Source: Methanogenium sp. S4BF
GTDB lineage: Archaea; Halobacteriota; Methanomicrobia; Methanomicrobiales; Methanomicrobiaceae
DNA: 64,000 nucleotides
Reading direction: 5' to 3'
Assembly (NCBI RefSeq): GCF_029633965.1
Contig: NZ_CP091277.1
Coordinates: 620,001-684,000, forward strand
The notes beneath the pieces were generated by a model, which was not told the DNA's origin, did not search any database, and saw only the letters and a list, made by a program, of their open reading frames with translations. A program made the position numbers and the translations under genes. This document shows, in pieces, positions 55,995-64,000 of this stretch (positions within the stretch are counted from its first letter, which is position 1; every line of letters starts with the position of its first letter).

Positions 55995-56388
55995 ACTCAT
56001 GTTTTGGAGAATTGGGGGTAGAATGGACGTATTTAGAGCCCTCTTTTCCTACTCGTAAAAATACGGATGTAATGCCGCCTATTTGCTAAAATGATGAATA
56101 ATTGCGAACTACTGAAGGTCGCCATTGGCAGATATTTTTGAGAGGATCTACAGGCTTTCTCCGGTTGAGATCTGCCACCTCAGGGCTTCTGTGTGGACGT
56201 GTTTTTCCAATACGAAGAGCATATTATGGGTTATTTATGCGTTGTTTAACCATATTCCGGGATTTTACCAAAAATAACGTGGATCGTTTCACCGCAGTTT
56301 CAGGAGAGAAAGAGCAAACAGCATAGTACATCTGGTGCCTGTCACCCGTAATATAACCCCTTCCACACGTTCAAGTATTTTTACCGGC

Positions 56389-56396
56389 AATATATA
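56389..56396 (+). promoter_or_regulatory. TATA box of the GT2 gene
   Basis: AATATATA lies 44-51 bases before the ATG at 56440; GGTGG about nine bases before the ATG may be its ribosome-binding site. Confidence 0.4.
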
Positions 56397-56439
56397 CCCA
56401 CGGTATTCTGCAATTCTGCAATATCACCGGTGGCTGACC

Positions 56440-57144
56440 ATGAAAGTTTCAGTAGTTATTCCGACATACAACGAAGAGAAAAATATCGGCAGGTGCCTTG
56501 AATCACTCTGTAACCAGACGATGAACCGAACAGATTACGAACTCATCGTGGTTGACGGCAATTCAAAGGACAGCACGCGTGATATTGCCCGGAAGTATGC
56601 AGACCAGGTAATCATCCAGACCCGTGCGAAGGTAGGAGGTGCACGAAATGACGGCGCCGACCTTGCAACAGCTGATATCATCGCCACCACCGATGGGGAC
56701 TGCGTCCTGCCTCCGGAATGGATCGAGACAGTCTATAACGAATTTGCAGCCCATCCGGAAGCGGCAGCCATTTACGGGACCGTCTACCCGCTTGAGGAAG
56801 GCATAAAGAACCAGATCAATCTGGGCCTCGCGAATACCTTCTCCCGGCTTGGATATTACACAAAGATGCTCTATTACACACTGGGATGTAACACGGCATT
56901 CCGGAAAGCAGCCTTCCTGAAGATTGGCGGGTACAAAGTCTGCGACGCAGGAGACGACCTGGAGATTGCGCGGCGGATTGTCCATGAAGGAGCTGTCCGT
57001 TTCTGTCCAAAGATGCGGGTCGCCTTCTCCATGCGCCGATATGATCAGTTCGGGACCATAAAATCCCTCCGTGAATGGATACATATCGTACGAAAGGGCG
57101 GGGACTCCGATGAGTGCCAGTATTCAAAACGTGAATACCAGTAA
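56440..57144 (+). CDS. Family 2 glycosyltransferase
   Basis: 234 residues. MKVSVVIPTYNEEKNIGRCL, VDGNSKDSTRDIA and ATTDGDCVLPPEW (the DxD-type metal motif) define a GT-A family 2 transferase; GCNTAFRKAAFLKIGGYK and DDLEIARR are the conserved second half. No membrane helix, so it works in the cytoplasm or on the inner membrane face. The ATG at 56440 matches the family N-terminus; an upstream start at 56335 adds unrelated residues. It stands alone, so donor and acceptor are unknown. Confidence 0.9.
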   Translation: MKVSVVIPTYNEEKNIGRCLESLCNQTMNRTDYELIVVDGNSKDSTRDIARKYADQVIIQTRAKVGGARNDGADLATADIIATTDGDCVLPPEWIETVYNEFAAHPEAAAIYGTVYPLEEGIKNQINLGLANTFSRLGYYTKMLYYTLGCNTAFRKAAFLKIGGYKVCDAGDDLEIARRIVHEGAVRFCPKMRVAFSMRRYDQFGTIKSLREWIHIVRKGGDSDECQYSKREYQ

Positions 57145-57508
57145 ATATCCTGCTTTTACCTCATACAAAAATATTTATTGAGATTATTCTGGCATCAGAT
57201 TATCTGACACAAACTGCAATTTTCTTTTTGCGATTTGTAATGCCATTCAATTAACCCGTTCCATCCCATGAACTGGCTCTCCCTCTGGGAAGAGGAGGGG
57301 CCCGGCGTATGCCGGGCGGGTGAGAGGGGGAATTTTTCTGTTTTCACCCCCTTTCCATTGTTTTGATCTGGACTTTTCTGTTCCCGCCATTCCCAAAAGA
57401 TATCATTGAAAATAATGGATACAATGCATCATGGTTTTTAGTCTCTTTATTTAAACGAAAATATTCCGGATAGGAGGCTTTTTATTACGGGTTCTGCTCA
57501 TATCTGAT
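57145..57508. other. Intergenic region with repeat copy 1 and a promoter
   Basis: 364 bp. It contains the GC-rich repeat at 57267-57330 and a TATA-like TTTATTTAAACG at 57448-57459, about 50 bases before the ATG at 57509. No gene is seen. Confidence 0.5.
57267..57330. repeat. GC-rich hairpin repeat, copy 1
   Basis: 64 bp beginning CATGAACTGGCTCTCC and ending GTGAGAGGGGG, with a central GCCCGGC-GTAT-GCCGGGC stem-loop and outer CCCTCT/AGAGGG arms. A second copy lies at 59409-59476. Both are intergenic and in the same orientation. Confidence 0.8.
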
Positions 57509-58057
57509 ATGAATCCTGAAACCCGTGCGGCAGGAATGGTCGCAGACCTGATGGTCCTCTCTGCACGGACCGCCCCGAAAGGGAAAGGAACTGATTCTGT
57601 CACAGCAGTTGTGAAGACAGGGAATGAACTGGCAATCCTTTCTGATGAGATGAAACGGATTGGGGAACGTGACGGCGTTGGCTTTTTCATCCGTGATGCC
57701 GGGAATGTTACGTCCGCTGATGCATGCGTGATCCTTGGATGCGCCGGGGGCACCATACTTGGCCTCAACTGCGGCGGATGCGGTTATGCCACCTGCAAAG
57801 AGATGGCCGATGCATGGACAGAAAGAGACCAGAATCAGCCATTCTCCGGGCCAAATTGTGTCATCAAGATGGCAGACCTGGGTATTGCCGTTGGCTCTGC
57901 CGTGAAGACCGCATCCATCCATAACCTCGATAACCGGATCATGTACTCAGCGGGTGTGGCGGCACTGAGCCTTGGCTGGCTGGAAGGGTGTTCAGTGGCA
58001 TACGCGATACCCGTCCGGGCGGCAGGGAAGAATATTTTCTTTGACAGGAAGGCGTGA
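57509..58057 (+). CDS. DUF2148 ferredoxin-domain protein
   Basis: 182 residues. LGCAGGTILGLNCGGCGYATCKEM contains the cysteine cluster of DUF2148 (about residues 78-101; C-x9-C-x2-C-x4-C), which probably binds an iron-sulfur cluster. The family is conserved in methanogens and other anaerobes; its biochemical role is not settled. Seven bases separate it from the beta-RFAP-synthase-like gene, so they form an operon. Confidence 0.85.
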   Translation: MNPETRAAGMVADLMVLSARTAPKGKGTDSVTAVVKTGNELAILSDEMKRIGERDGVGFFIRDAGNVTSADACVILGCAGGTILGLNCGGCGYATCKEMADAWTERDQNQPFSGPNCVIKMADLGIAVGSAVKTASIHNLDNRIMYSAGVAALSLGWLEGCSVAYAIPVRAAGKNIFFDRKA

Positions 58058-58063
58058 GGCATT

Positions 58064-59131
58064 ATGGCGAAAATGACCATCCGGGGCGGAGACCTCGACC
58101 TTGTCGAGTATGACTTCGCCCCGTTCTCACCAGGGGATTACATCAATACCCTAGGGTTTGAGAAGGACTACCCACTTGAGATATCTGAGAAACCCGTGAC
58201 CGTCCGCGTGCCTGCACGTATCCATCTGACAGTACTCGATATGAACCGGTTTGCACCCAACAGGCCGGGAGGAGGCGGATTTGGATTTGCCCTTCAGCTC
58301 TATTCCACCGCAACCGTTGAATGCATTCCATCCGGTGTGGAAATACACTATACCCGTGTGCCGATGCTCCGTCATCTGGTGGCGGTGCTCCAGAAGGTCA
58401 CCGGCTATACCGGCGGATTCAGCATCACTGTGGTTGACCATGAACGAAAGCATGTTGGCCTCGGATCAACAGGATCCGTGCTGACGGCGGTTGCGCATGC
58501 AGTGAATACAGCCATTGGCTCTCCTCTGACAACAAAACAGCTGCGCCTTCTGGTGGGTCACAATTATGTTGAGGAGACCGCGACCGGCGAAGTCGTCCAG
58601 GGATTTGAGACCGGCGTCGGGCCTGCTGCTGTCGCCTACGGCGGAATGGCCGTGCTGGGAGATGAACTGACCCTGATCTGCTGCCATCCCTTTGCCAAAG
58701 ACAAGAATGTGTTCATCATCATCCCTCCGGTGGAGGCTGAAGCAGCAGGAGAGAGTGAGTTCAATGTACTGATGAACCGGGCACGTGTACTGGATTACCG
58801 GGACCGTGAACTCAAGGCATATCTGGTGTTAATGGACCTCATCCCCGCCCTGATTCATGACGACCTGCGGCGTGCGGGAGATGTCGTCTGGGAGATCGAG
58901 TTCCGGGGCTCAAAACGTGCGGAAGTGGAGCACAACAGTTTCATGATCTACCAGTATATGAGTCATCTCAGGGAGGCAGGATTTGAGTTTGTGGCGATGA
59001 GTTCAGTCGGCCCCACCATCGCTGTTGTAACCGAAGCATCCCGTGCAGAGGTTGAGGCCGTCCTGAAACCACTGGGGATAGAGATTGCCCTTGAAACCAA
59101 AGTGGATAATGAGGGAATCAAAGTAATCTGA
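58064..59131 (+). CDS. Beta-ribofuranosylaminobenzene 5'-phosphate synthase-like protein (GHMP-kinase fold)
   Basis: 355 residues. RVPARIHLTVLDMN and KHVGLGSTGSVLTAVAHAV (the GHMP glycine loop) match the MptG-type enzyme that joins p-hydroxybenzoate to PRPP in methanopterin synthesis; LVLMDLIPALIHDDL and MSSVGPTIAVV agree with the second half. It is divergent: a variable N-terminal extension of about 40 residues precedes the core, and GETATGEVVQG replaces the usual glycine-rich SGIG segment. It could be a paralog with another aryl or sugar-phosphate substrate. GTGAGG precedes the ATG. Confidence 0.6.
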   Translation: MAKMTIRGGDLDLVEYDFAPFSPGDYINTLGFEKDYPLEISEKPVTVRVPARIHLTVLDMNRFAPNRPGGGGFGFALQLYSTATVECIPSGVEIHYTRVPMLRHLVAVLQKVTGYTGGFSITVVDHERKHVGLGSTGSVLTAVAHAVNTAIGSPLTTKQLRLLVGHNYVEETATGEVVQGFETGVGPAAVAYGGMAVLGDELTLICCHPFAKDKNVFIIIPPVEAEAAGESEFNVLMNRARVLDYRDRELKAYLVLMDLIPALIHDDLRRAGDVVWEIEFRGSKRAEVEHNSFMIYQYMSHLREAGFEFVAMSSVGPTIAVVTEASRAEVEAVLKPLGIEIALETKVDNEGIKVI

Positions 59132-59148
59132 GGAATTATTATTCCTCA
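59129..59148 (+). terminator. Perfect hairpin at the end of the gene
   Basis: TGAGGAAT, a 4-nt loop and ATTCCTCA: an eight-base-pair stem that includes the stop codon itself. No T run follows, so it may be a 3'-end-stabilising structure rather than a terminator in the strict sense. Confidence 0.5.
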
Positions 59149-59733
59149 ATCCTGTTCCACAGGACGATTCCCCGGATTGTGTCGAGCAGAGAACACCATT
59201 TATAATAATTCATTTTTCACTCTTGTCCGTGCCGGTTTATGAAGAATCGCATGTGATGGCTCCCTTCCCTGCAAGACTCACCCCCCAGGTACGATGGAAT
59301 CGCAGGAGAGATGGGCAAAAATAGTCCACTGGTTCTGTATGTTCCAGTTATTTGATCCCCCTGTTTATATTGTGGGTTATGTGTGACATTTAAATCAGGG
59401 TTCTGTCACATGAACTGCCTCTCACCCTCTGGGGGGAGAGGAGGAGCCCGGCGTATGCCGGGCGGGTGAGAGGGGGTATGTTGATCTGAGATAATTACCG
59501 ATCTCTAAATAGTCGGAATGAATGTGGCAGTCCTGTTATTTGTAAGGATTAAGGACAATTTTTGTCCGAATTTTCAGTGCAGAATCAAATGTACGTGCAA
59601 AATGCACGATTATTTTATGCCGCTCCATTCCATTAGAGAAACACGGAGACATCTATCCAAAAAATACAGCAAAGAGTCCTGTGAATAGAGTCAGGAGAAC
59701 CTATTTTTTCCGAAAAAAATGAAATGAATATTC
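59132..59733. other. Intergenic region with repeat copy 2
   Basis: 602 bp between convergent genes. It holds the hairpin at its left end and the GC-rich repeat at 59409-59476. I saw no gene, tRNA or further repeat in the remainder. Confidence 0.5.
59409..59476. repeat. GC-rich hairpin repeat, copy 2
   Basis: 68 bp matching 57267-57330 over its length, with a 4-bp longer purine stretch before the hairpin. The GCCCGGCGTATGCCGGGC core and the 14 bases after it are identical in both. Confidence 0.8.
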
Positions 59734-61086
59734 TTACTCAGTTCCGGCAAGCATACGGTTGATGGTACCCGCCGCCTTCTTCGCAGATCCCATCGCCCAG
59801 ATGACCGTTGCGGCCCCGGTTGCAATGTCGCCGCCCGCGAACACATGCGAAATGGATGTCCGTCCGTCTTCATCCACTTCGATATTGCCGCGTTTGCCCC
59901 GTTTCAGTCCGGGGATGAGTCCTGCGAGAAGCGGGTTCGGGCCCTGGCCGATTGCTTCGATGACCACATCCACATCGAGGGTGAATGTGCTGCCCTCTCC
60001 GGTGCAGGCACGGGGAACCGGTCTGCCGCTCTCATCCAGCTCGCACATGTCCATCCGGTTGCACTCGATTCCCTGCACTTCCGGACCGCCCAGAATCCGG
60101 GTCGGGTTGGCACAGCAGACAAACTCCACCCCTTCCTCAATGGCGTTTTCCACTTCCTCCTGCCGGGCAGGCAGATCCTCTTCACGCCGCCGGTAGATGA
60201 GGTATACCTTTGCCCCGAGCCTGCGGGCGACACGGGCAGAGTCCATTGCCACATTGCCGCCGCCGACCACGGCCACCCTGCTTCCGCGGATGACCGGGGT
60301 GTCATACTCCGGGAATTTATCGGCGTGCATCAGGTTTATGCGGGTCAGAAATTCATTGGCCGAATACACTCCGCTGAAATTCTCGCCCTCAATACCCATG
60401 AAGTAGGGAAGACCGGCACCGGTGCCGATGAATACGGCGTCATAGGCCAGCAGTTCATCAACCGGGACACTTCTTCCGACGATATGGTTCAGGCGCAGTT
60501 CGGCACCAAGGGCAAGGACCTGGTCGATCTCAAATCTGACGATGTCCTTTGGCATCCGGAATGCGGGAATGCCATAGGTCAGTACCCCGCCTGCTTCATG
60601 CAGGGACTCAAAGATGGTGACCTCGTGGCCTGCACGGAGGCATTCTGTTGCTGCCGTGATACCGGCAGGACCGGACCCGACAACGGCCACCCGTTTGCCT
60701 GTTGCCGGTGCGGTCTGTGGCGCTTCAACACCATTCTCTCTCTCCCAGTCTGCAACAAACCGTTCAAGCGCTCCAATGCGCACCGGCTTGTCTTTCTTTC
60801 CGAGAATACAGGTGCCCTGGCACTGTGCCTCCTGAGGGCAGACCCGGCCGCATATTGCAGGGAGCATATTGTCCTGTTTGAGAATTCTTGCAGCAGTCCT
60901 GAAGTCCTCATTGGCTATTGCATTGATGAAACCGGGAATATCGATTGAGACCGGGCACCCGTTTACACAGAGGGGACGGGGGCATCCCATGCATCGCAGT
61001 GCCTCAAATACTGCGGTCTGTACCGGAAGGCCTGTCGCCACCTCTTCAAAATCGTGAATGCGTTCTTCCGGAGGTCTTCGGTTCAT
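59734..61086 (-). CDS. gltA: NADPH-dependent glutamate synthase-type / NfnB-SudA-like flavoprotein
   Basis: 450 residues. The N-terminal cysteine-rich domain (CPRPLCVNGCP, ICGRVCPQEAQCQGTC) binds two [4Fe-4S] clusters; two nucleotide-binding motifs follow, VAVVGSGPAGITAA (FAD) and VAVVGGGNVAMDSARVA (NADPH), and the GD-type end FAGGDIATGAATVIWAMG. Archaeal homologues are annotated as homotetrameric glutamate synthase, sulfide dehydrogenase SudA or the large subunit of NADH-dependent ferredoxin:NADP oxidoreductase. The partner gene directly upstream, overlapping by four bases, encodes the small FAD/[2Fe-2S] subunit, which favours the NfnAB-type complex. Confidence 0.88.
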   Translation of the reverse strand: MNRRPPEERIHDFEEVATGLPVQTAVFEALRCMGCPRPLCVNGCPVSIDIPGFINAIANEDFRTAARILKQDNMLPAICGRVCPQEAQCQGTCILGKKDKPVRIGALERFVADWERENGVEAPQTAPATGKRVAVVGSGPAGITAATECLRAGHEVTIFESLHEAGGVLTYGIPAFRMPKDIVRFEIDQVLALGAELRLNHIVGRSVPVDELLAYDAVFIGTGAGLPYFMGIEGENFSGVYSANEFLTRINLMHADKFPEYDTPVIRGSRVAVVGGGNVAMDSARVARRLGAKVYLIYRRREEDLPARQEEVENAIEEGVEFVCCANPTRILGGPEVQGIECNRMDMCELDESGRPVPRACTGEGSTFTLDVDVVIEAIGQGPNPLLAGLIPGLKRGKRGNIEVDEDGRTSISHVFAGGDIATGAATVIWAMGSAKKAAGTINRMLAGTE

Positions 61087-61922
61087 TGATGCTCACCACA
61101 CCGGCATTTGTGTTCATGATAATGCTCCAAAGATTCCTTCTCCTGTGGGTTGTATGTGCGCTGACGGTTCATCAGTTCGTTCCAGTCAACCTGATGCGCA
61201 TCAAATTCCGGGCCGTCGACGCAGGCAAATTTCGTCTCGCCGCCGACGGTCACCCGGCATGAACCACACATGCCGGTACCGTCAACCATAATCGGATTCA
61301 GGCTGACAAAGGTCTTAATGCCGGTATCGAGTGTTGCAAGCGAGGTTATTTTCATCATAATAGCAGGGCCGATAATCCAGACGGCATCCAGTGCATTTGC
61401 AGCGACCTTCTCCTTCAGGATATCAGCAGGGAATCCGTGATGCCCTTTTGAACCGTCATCCGTACAGATGACCAGTTCGTCACATGCCTCGCGGAGTTCA
61501 TCTTCCAGCAGGAGAAGCCCTGCATTTCGTGCACCGATAATGCCGGTGACCTCATTTCCTGCAGCTTTTAATTCCCGTGCGAGAATAGGGAGACAGGCAA
61601 TACCGACGCCGCCGCCGATGACTGCACAGCGGCCCCATTTTTTCACCTCTGACGGTGTGCCAAGGGGACCGGCAATATCGCGGATACTCTCTCCTTCCTG
61701 AAGAGCAGCCAGCTGCTGGGTTGTTTTGCCGATTGTCATGAAGACAATCCTGACGTCATCCCCGCGGGTGGCCGAAATGGTCAGGGGGATTCTCTCCCCG
61801 TGTTCATCAATACGAAGTACGACAAACTGTCCTGCACGACCCGTTTTTGTTACATGGGGTGCATTGATCCAGAATTCGTAGATATTATCCGCTATTTGGT
61901 TCCGTTTAATTATCCTGTACAC
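61083..61922 (-). CDS. FAD/[2Fe-2S] subunit, NfnA/SudB-like (dihydroorotate dehydrogenase electron-transfer type)
   Basis: 279 residues. The FAD-binding barrel (GQFVVLRIDEHGERIPLT) and NAD-binding domain (CAVIGGGVGIACLPIL) are followed by a [2Fe-2S] cluster site DGTGMCGSCRVTVGG...FACVDGPEFDAH. With the large subunit downstream it forms the NfnAB/SudAB type of complex, moving electrons between NADH, NADPH and ferredoxin, possibly by bifurcation. The His/Cys-rich tail (HEHKCRCGEH) is unusual and may bind metal. Confidence 0.87.
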   Translation of the reverse strand: MYRIIKRNQIADNIYEFWINAPHVTKTGRAGQFVVLRIDEHGERIPLTISATRGDDVRIVFMTIGKTTQQLAALQEGESIRDIAGPLGTPSEVKKWGRCAVIGGGVGIACLPILARELKAAGNEVTGIIGARNAGLLLLEDELREACDELVICTDDGSKGHHGFPADILKEKVAANALDAVWIIGPAIMMKITSLATLDTGIKTFVSLNPIMVDGTGMCGSCRVTVGGETKFACVDGPEFDAHQVDWNELMNRQRTYNPQEKESLEHYHEHKCRCGEHQ

Positions 61923-61967
61923 AGCGCCATCTCCAGGAGATACAAATAATGTGAATATTATTGGGAG

Positions 61968-63602
61968 TTACCCCTTCTTTACCTTACGCAACTTTACTGC
62001 GACACCGCGAGTTGAATGCAGCATCTCTTTGGCACCCATGACTGCCCTGCCGGTTGCCTGCGCACGGGGGCCGGTGACAAATACCTCATCCCCTTCCCGT
62101 ATTGCAGGGTCTGCATCCAGTACACCGGGAGCAAGTACATCGCCCTGCGGGATGAAGTCATCAATGTGAACCTGATACCGGTCACCAATCAGACCCCAGC
62201 CTTCCATTGTGGGGCGCATCAGCCCGGTGGATTCATCAATACTGAATAGCTGGGTACGTCCGCTCATCACTTTCCGGCGGCCCCTGCGGCCCTTCAGCAT
62301 CAGACGGCTGGTATCCACATCTGTATCAAACTGCCAGGAGAGTGTTCCCCGGATAACATCAGATCCCATCTTGCGGTTCCCTTTCAGGCTTTCCTCGAGC
62401 CGCCTGAGGGATTCCGGAGATGTCGTGCGGTCGCCGACGCAGGTGGATTCAATCTCCATACCAACACGGTTCGCCGCATCTTCTGCAAGGATACGCGTCT
62501 TTTCATCAAGATGCGCGATGATTCTTCCGAACTGATGTTTTTCAAAGTAGCGTGCAAGAGATGACGAGATAAATTCCCGCTCCTCACGGTCCCAGTAGCC
62601 GGTGACCGGAATGTCATAATGGCCTGCCGGATAAATGGCCTCCAGCTCCCGTGGCACAATCCCCATAGGGGAGGTCAGAATCAGTTCATGTGCCCTGTTC
62701 TGGATGGCAAACGTGAATTTGCGGTGGCTCTGTGAGAGGGAATATGGTTTGCGCGCAGAGCAGGGAAGAAGCACCACGGTGTCTGTCCGGGTCGGGATGA
62801 ACCGGTCAATCACCCGGTTGACAAACCGCGTGACCTCTGTTCGCTTCAGGGAGTCTGCGCTGTTTGCCGAGAATGGTGTGGTCCGTACAATCGGTATGAC
62901 CGGTTCAGAGTATGCGGATGCGGCATCGAGGAGGCGCATAACAGCCACCTGCCAGGCAGCATTCCGAACCCGTTTCTCTATAAATTCGCGGAACACGTGT
63001 GAGCGGATGAACCAGCGTGCGGATGCAATCTCTGTATCGAGTGCAGTCCGGTTATGCAGTTTTAGATCGCCATTCCTGCAGCCATCACATGAACAGATAC
63101 CGGAATCACGCACCTCATCATACGAAAACTCACCGTCCGGCGTGCAGAACATTCCCCGTACCGTCATCAGGTCAACTGCCCGGTAATCAAAGAGATCAAA
63201 TCCACAGTAGATGAGGACGGACACATTCGACGGCAGCGCACTTGCCGGTGCATACCAGGCAGTGTCCATCGGGAACCGTTCTTTCAGGTCAATTATAAGA
63301 TCCGTAAACCGGCGTGGGTTTTCAAAGAGGATGTGGCATCCCGGAACGATTACCGCTGACTCCTCTGAGCCGTCCGGCATCTCCCCGACGAATGCATTCA
63401 GGACACCTTCATACTGGACTGGCTTTGGCCACCGGATTTTATCCGGAAATTCAGGAGGGGTATTTGCGAACGGATGGTTGTATAAATCGGGAAACATCTC
63501 CTGTGGATTGATGACAGCAGGTGTCGCCACACCTGTGTCTCCGGAACGGTATTTTCCCGTCCGGCCCGGACCGTCACGAATGATACGCTCAAATAAACTC
63601 AT
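61968..63602 (-). CDS. arcS: Archaeosine synthase subunit ArcS (TgtA2)
   Basis: 544 residues from ATG 63600-63602, with GGAG about 11 bases upstream; a longer frame to 63740 lies inside the neighbouring gene. The conserved LLPCSARKPYSLSQSHRKF motif is diagnostic for ArcS, which adds a nitrogen (from lysine in the archaeal route) to preQ0 at tRNA position 15. The N-terminus keeps a TGT-like region without the catalytic aspartates; the C-terminus is a PUA domain (DDFIPQGDVLAPGVLDADP...GRAVMGAKEM). The upstream gene is the transglycosylase that inserts preQ0, so both steps are adjacent; the coding sequences overlap by 14 bases. Confidence 0.9.
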   Translation of the reverse strand: MSLFERIIRDGPGRTGKYRSGDTGVATPAVINPQEMFPDLYNHPFANTPPEFPDKIRWPKPVQYEGVLNAFVGEMPDGSEESAVIVPGCHILFENPRRFTDLIIDLKERFPMDTAWYAPASALPSNVSVLIYCGFDLFDYRAVDLMTVRGMFCTPDGEFSYDEVRDSGICSCDGCRNGDLKLHNRTALDTEIASARWFIRSHVFREFIEKRVRNAAWQVAVMRLLDAASAYSEPVIPIVRTTPFSANSADSLKRTEVTRFVNRVIDRFIPTRTDTVVLLPCSARKPYSLSQSHRKFTFAIQNRAHELILTSPMGIVPRELEAIYPAGHYDIPVTGYWDREEREFISSSLARYFEKHQFGRIIAHLDEKTRILAEDAANRVGMEIESTCVGDRTTSPESLRRLEESLKGNRKMGSDVIRGTLSWQFDTDVDTSRLMLKGRRGRRKVMSGRTQLFSIDESTGLMRPTMEGWGLIGDRYQVHIDDFIPQGDVLAPGVLDADPAIREGDEVFVTGPRAQATGRAVMGAKEMLHSTRGVAVKLRKVKKG

Positions 63603-64000
63603 AGCATTTCTCCATATTCTGCAGTGCATCTGCGATGACCGGTTTCCATCGCACACCTGCATTGATGGTGACCGGAATGCCGGGGTTTGCATGAATAAGT
63701 TCGATGATTCCCCTGCACCCGCTTCTGACCATATCTTCATCCCATTCCGGAATCTCGCTCTGACCTATCGGGAATGTTTCACTCAGTTCAGGTGGATACG
63801 GACCGAAAGGGGGCTTAAAGCGGAATGCTGTTGCACCGGCAGGGCCTTCCTCATCATTCAGGCTGATATGGATGGCTTCTCCGACGGAAAACCGGGGAAT
63901 CATCCCGTGATATCGTATCACTTCAGTCCGGCTGCAGGATTCGCTTCCCCGATAGAAAAACCGGCGTTTTGTCACCGAATCCCGTGTCAGGAGTTCTTCT
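63589..64000 (-). CDS. tgtA: tRNA-guanine(15) transglycosylase TgtA, C-terminal part
   Basis: The frame is open to the window's right edge, so only the last ~137 residues are visible. KRRFFYRGSESCSRTEVIRYHG and the following FPIGQSEIPEWDEDMV match the end of the archaeal TGT catalytic part and the domain that links it to PUA in ArcTGT. A GTG at 63975 could be misread as a start. Placement directly before arcS supports the call. TgtA exchanges guanine-15 for preQ0 in archaeal tRNA. Confidence 0.72.
   Translation of the reverse strand, partial: EELLTRDSVTKRRFFYRGSESCSRTEVIRYHGMIPRFSVGEAIHISLNDEEGPAGATAFRFKPPFGPYPPELSETFPIGQSEIPEWDEDMVRSGCRGIIELIHANPGIPVTINAGVRWKPVIADALQNMEKCYEFI

Noticed and set aside
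56102-56326. 74-codon plus-strand frame in the gap before the GT2 gene
   Set aside because: Arginine- and phenylalanine-rich, no family, no promoter; looks like non-coding sequence.
59845-60948. 367-codon open frame opposite the GltA/NfnB-like gene
   Set aside because: Long, but wholly antisense to a well-supported flavoprotein gene; no recognisable protein features.
1-64000. tRNA or rRNA genes and CRISPR arrays
   Set aside because: Gaps were read for tRNA-like T-loop sequences and evenly spaced repeats; none was convincing, though a covariance-model search could still find a small RNA.

Overview
The window looks like a methanogenic archaeon, most likely a Methanomicrobiales member. It carries archaeosine tRNA-modification genes (ArcS next to the end of a TgtA-like transglycosylase), a beta-RFAP-synthase-like protein of methanopterin synthesis, a DUF2148 ferredoxin-domain protein, a Dph6-type diphthamide ligase, an archaeal tRNA-G10 methyltransferase, an archaeosortase, many secreted PKD or heparinase-like proteins, TATA-box promoters and short leaders. 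The grpE-dnaK-dnaJ operon and purH are of bacterial type, as is common in mesophilic methanogens. I saw no rRNA, tRNA, CRISPR array or intact insertion sequence.

Layout. 1-14111 is a surface-polysaccharide region: the end of a Gfo/Idh/MocA oxidoreductase, a UppP-like polyprenyl-diphosphatase, two paralogous secreted alginate-lyase/heparinase-type proteins (one with nine PKD domains) sharing a nearly identical 1,045-bp tract, a very large GT-C-like membrane protein and a DUF1616-like small protein. 14659-28733 is a glycan-assembly locus. It starts with an AglH-type phosphoglycosyl transferase and a DUF1616 membrane protein, then a BshC/WbqC-like protein with a zinc ribbon, a PIG-L deacetylase, a DUF354 glycosyltransferase, a polysaccharide deacetylase, two FemAB-like transferases around an ATP-grasp ligase, a beta-helix acetyltransferase and a Wzx-type flippase. 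It ends with a PEF-CTERM-like substrate protein beside an archaeosortase. The gene set resembles bacterial exosortase/exopolysaccharide loci and is the most interesting system here.

28922-47383 is mostly housekeeping: Dph6 with an overlapping glutamine amidotransferase, a DUF134 regulator, a putative nuclease-fold protein, TrmG10, GrpE/DnaK/DnaJ, a PAPS-reductase-like protein, PurH, a branched-chain amino-acid operon (isopropylmalate/citramalate synthase, IlvB, IlvN), a solute:sodium symporter with a 37-residue upstream partner, an FAD oxidoreductase and the permease of a FetAB-like transporter, whose ATPase lies at 47380-48018.

48019-57144 is a decaying accessory stretch. It has an ORF broken by one TGA, an esterase lipoprotein, a secreted metallophosphoesterase, a DUF6653 gene with a frame-shifting internal deletion, a small membrane protein and a relic of it, a multi-PAS histidine kinase broken by four frameshifts, and an intact family-2 glycosyltransferase. 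57145-64000 holds DUF2148 and the beta-RFAP-synthase-like gene, bracketed by two copies of a 64-68 bp GC-rich repeat, then an NfnAB/GltA-type flavoprotein pair and the archaeosine genes arcS and (partial) tgtA.
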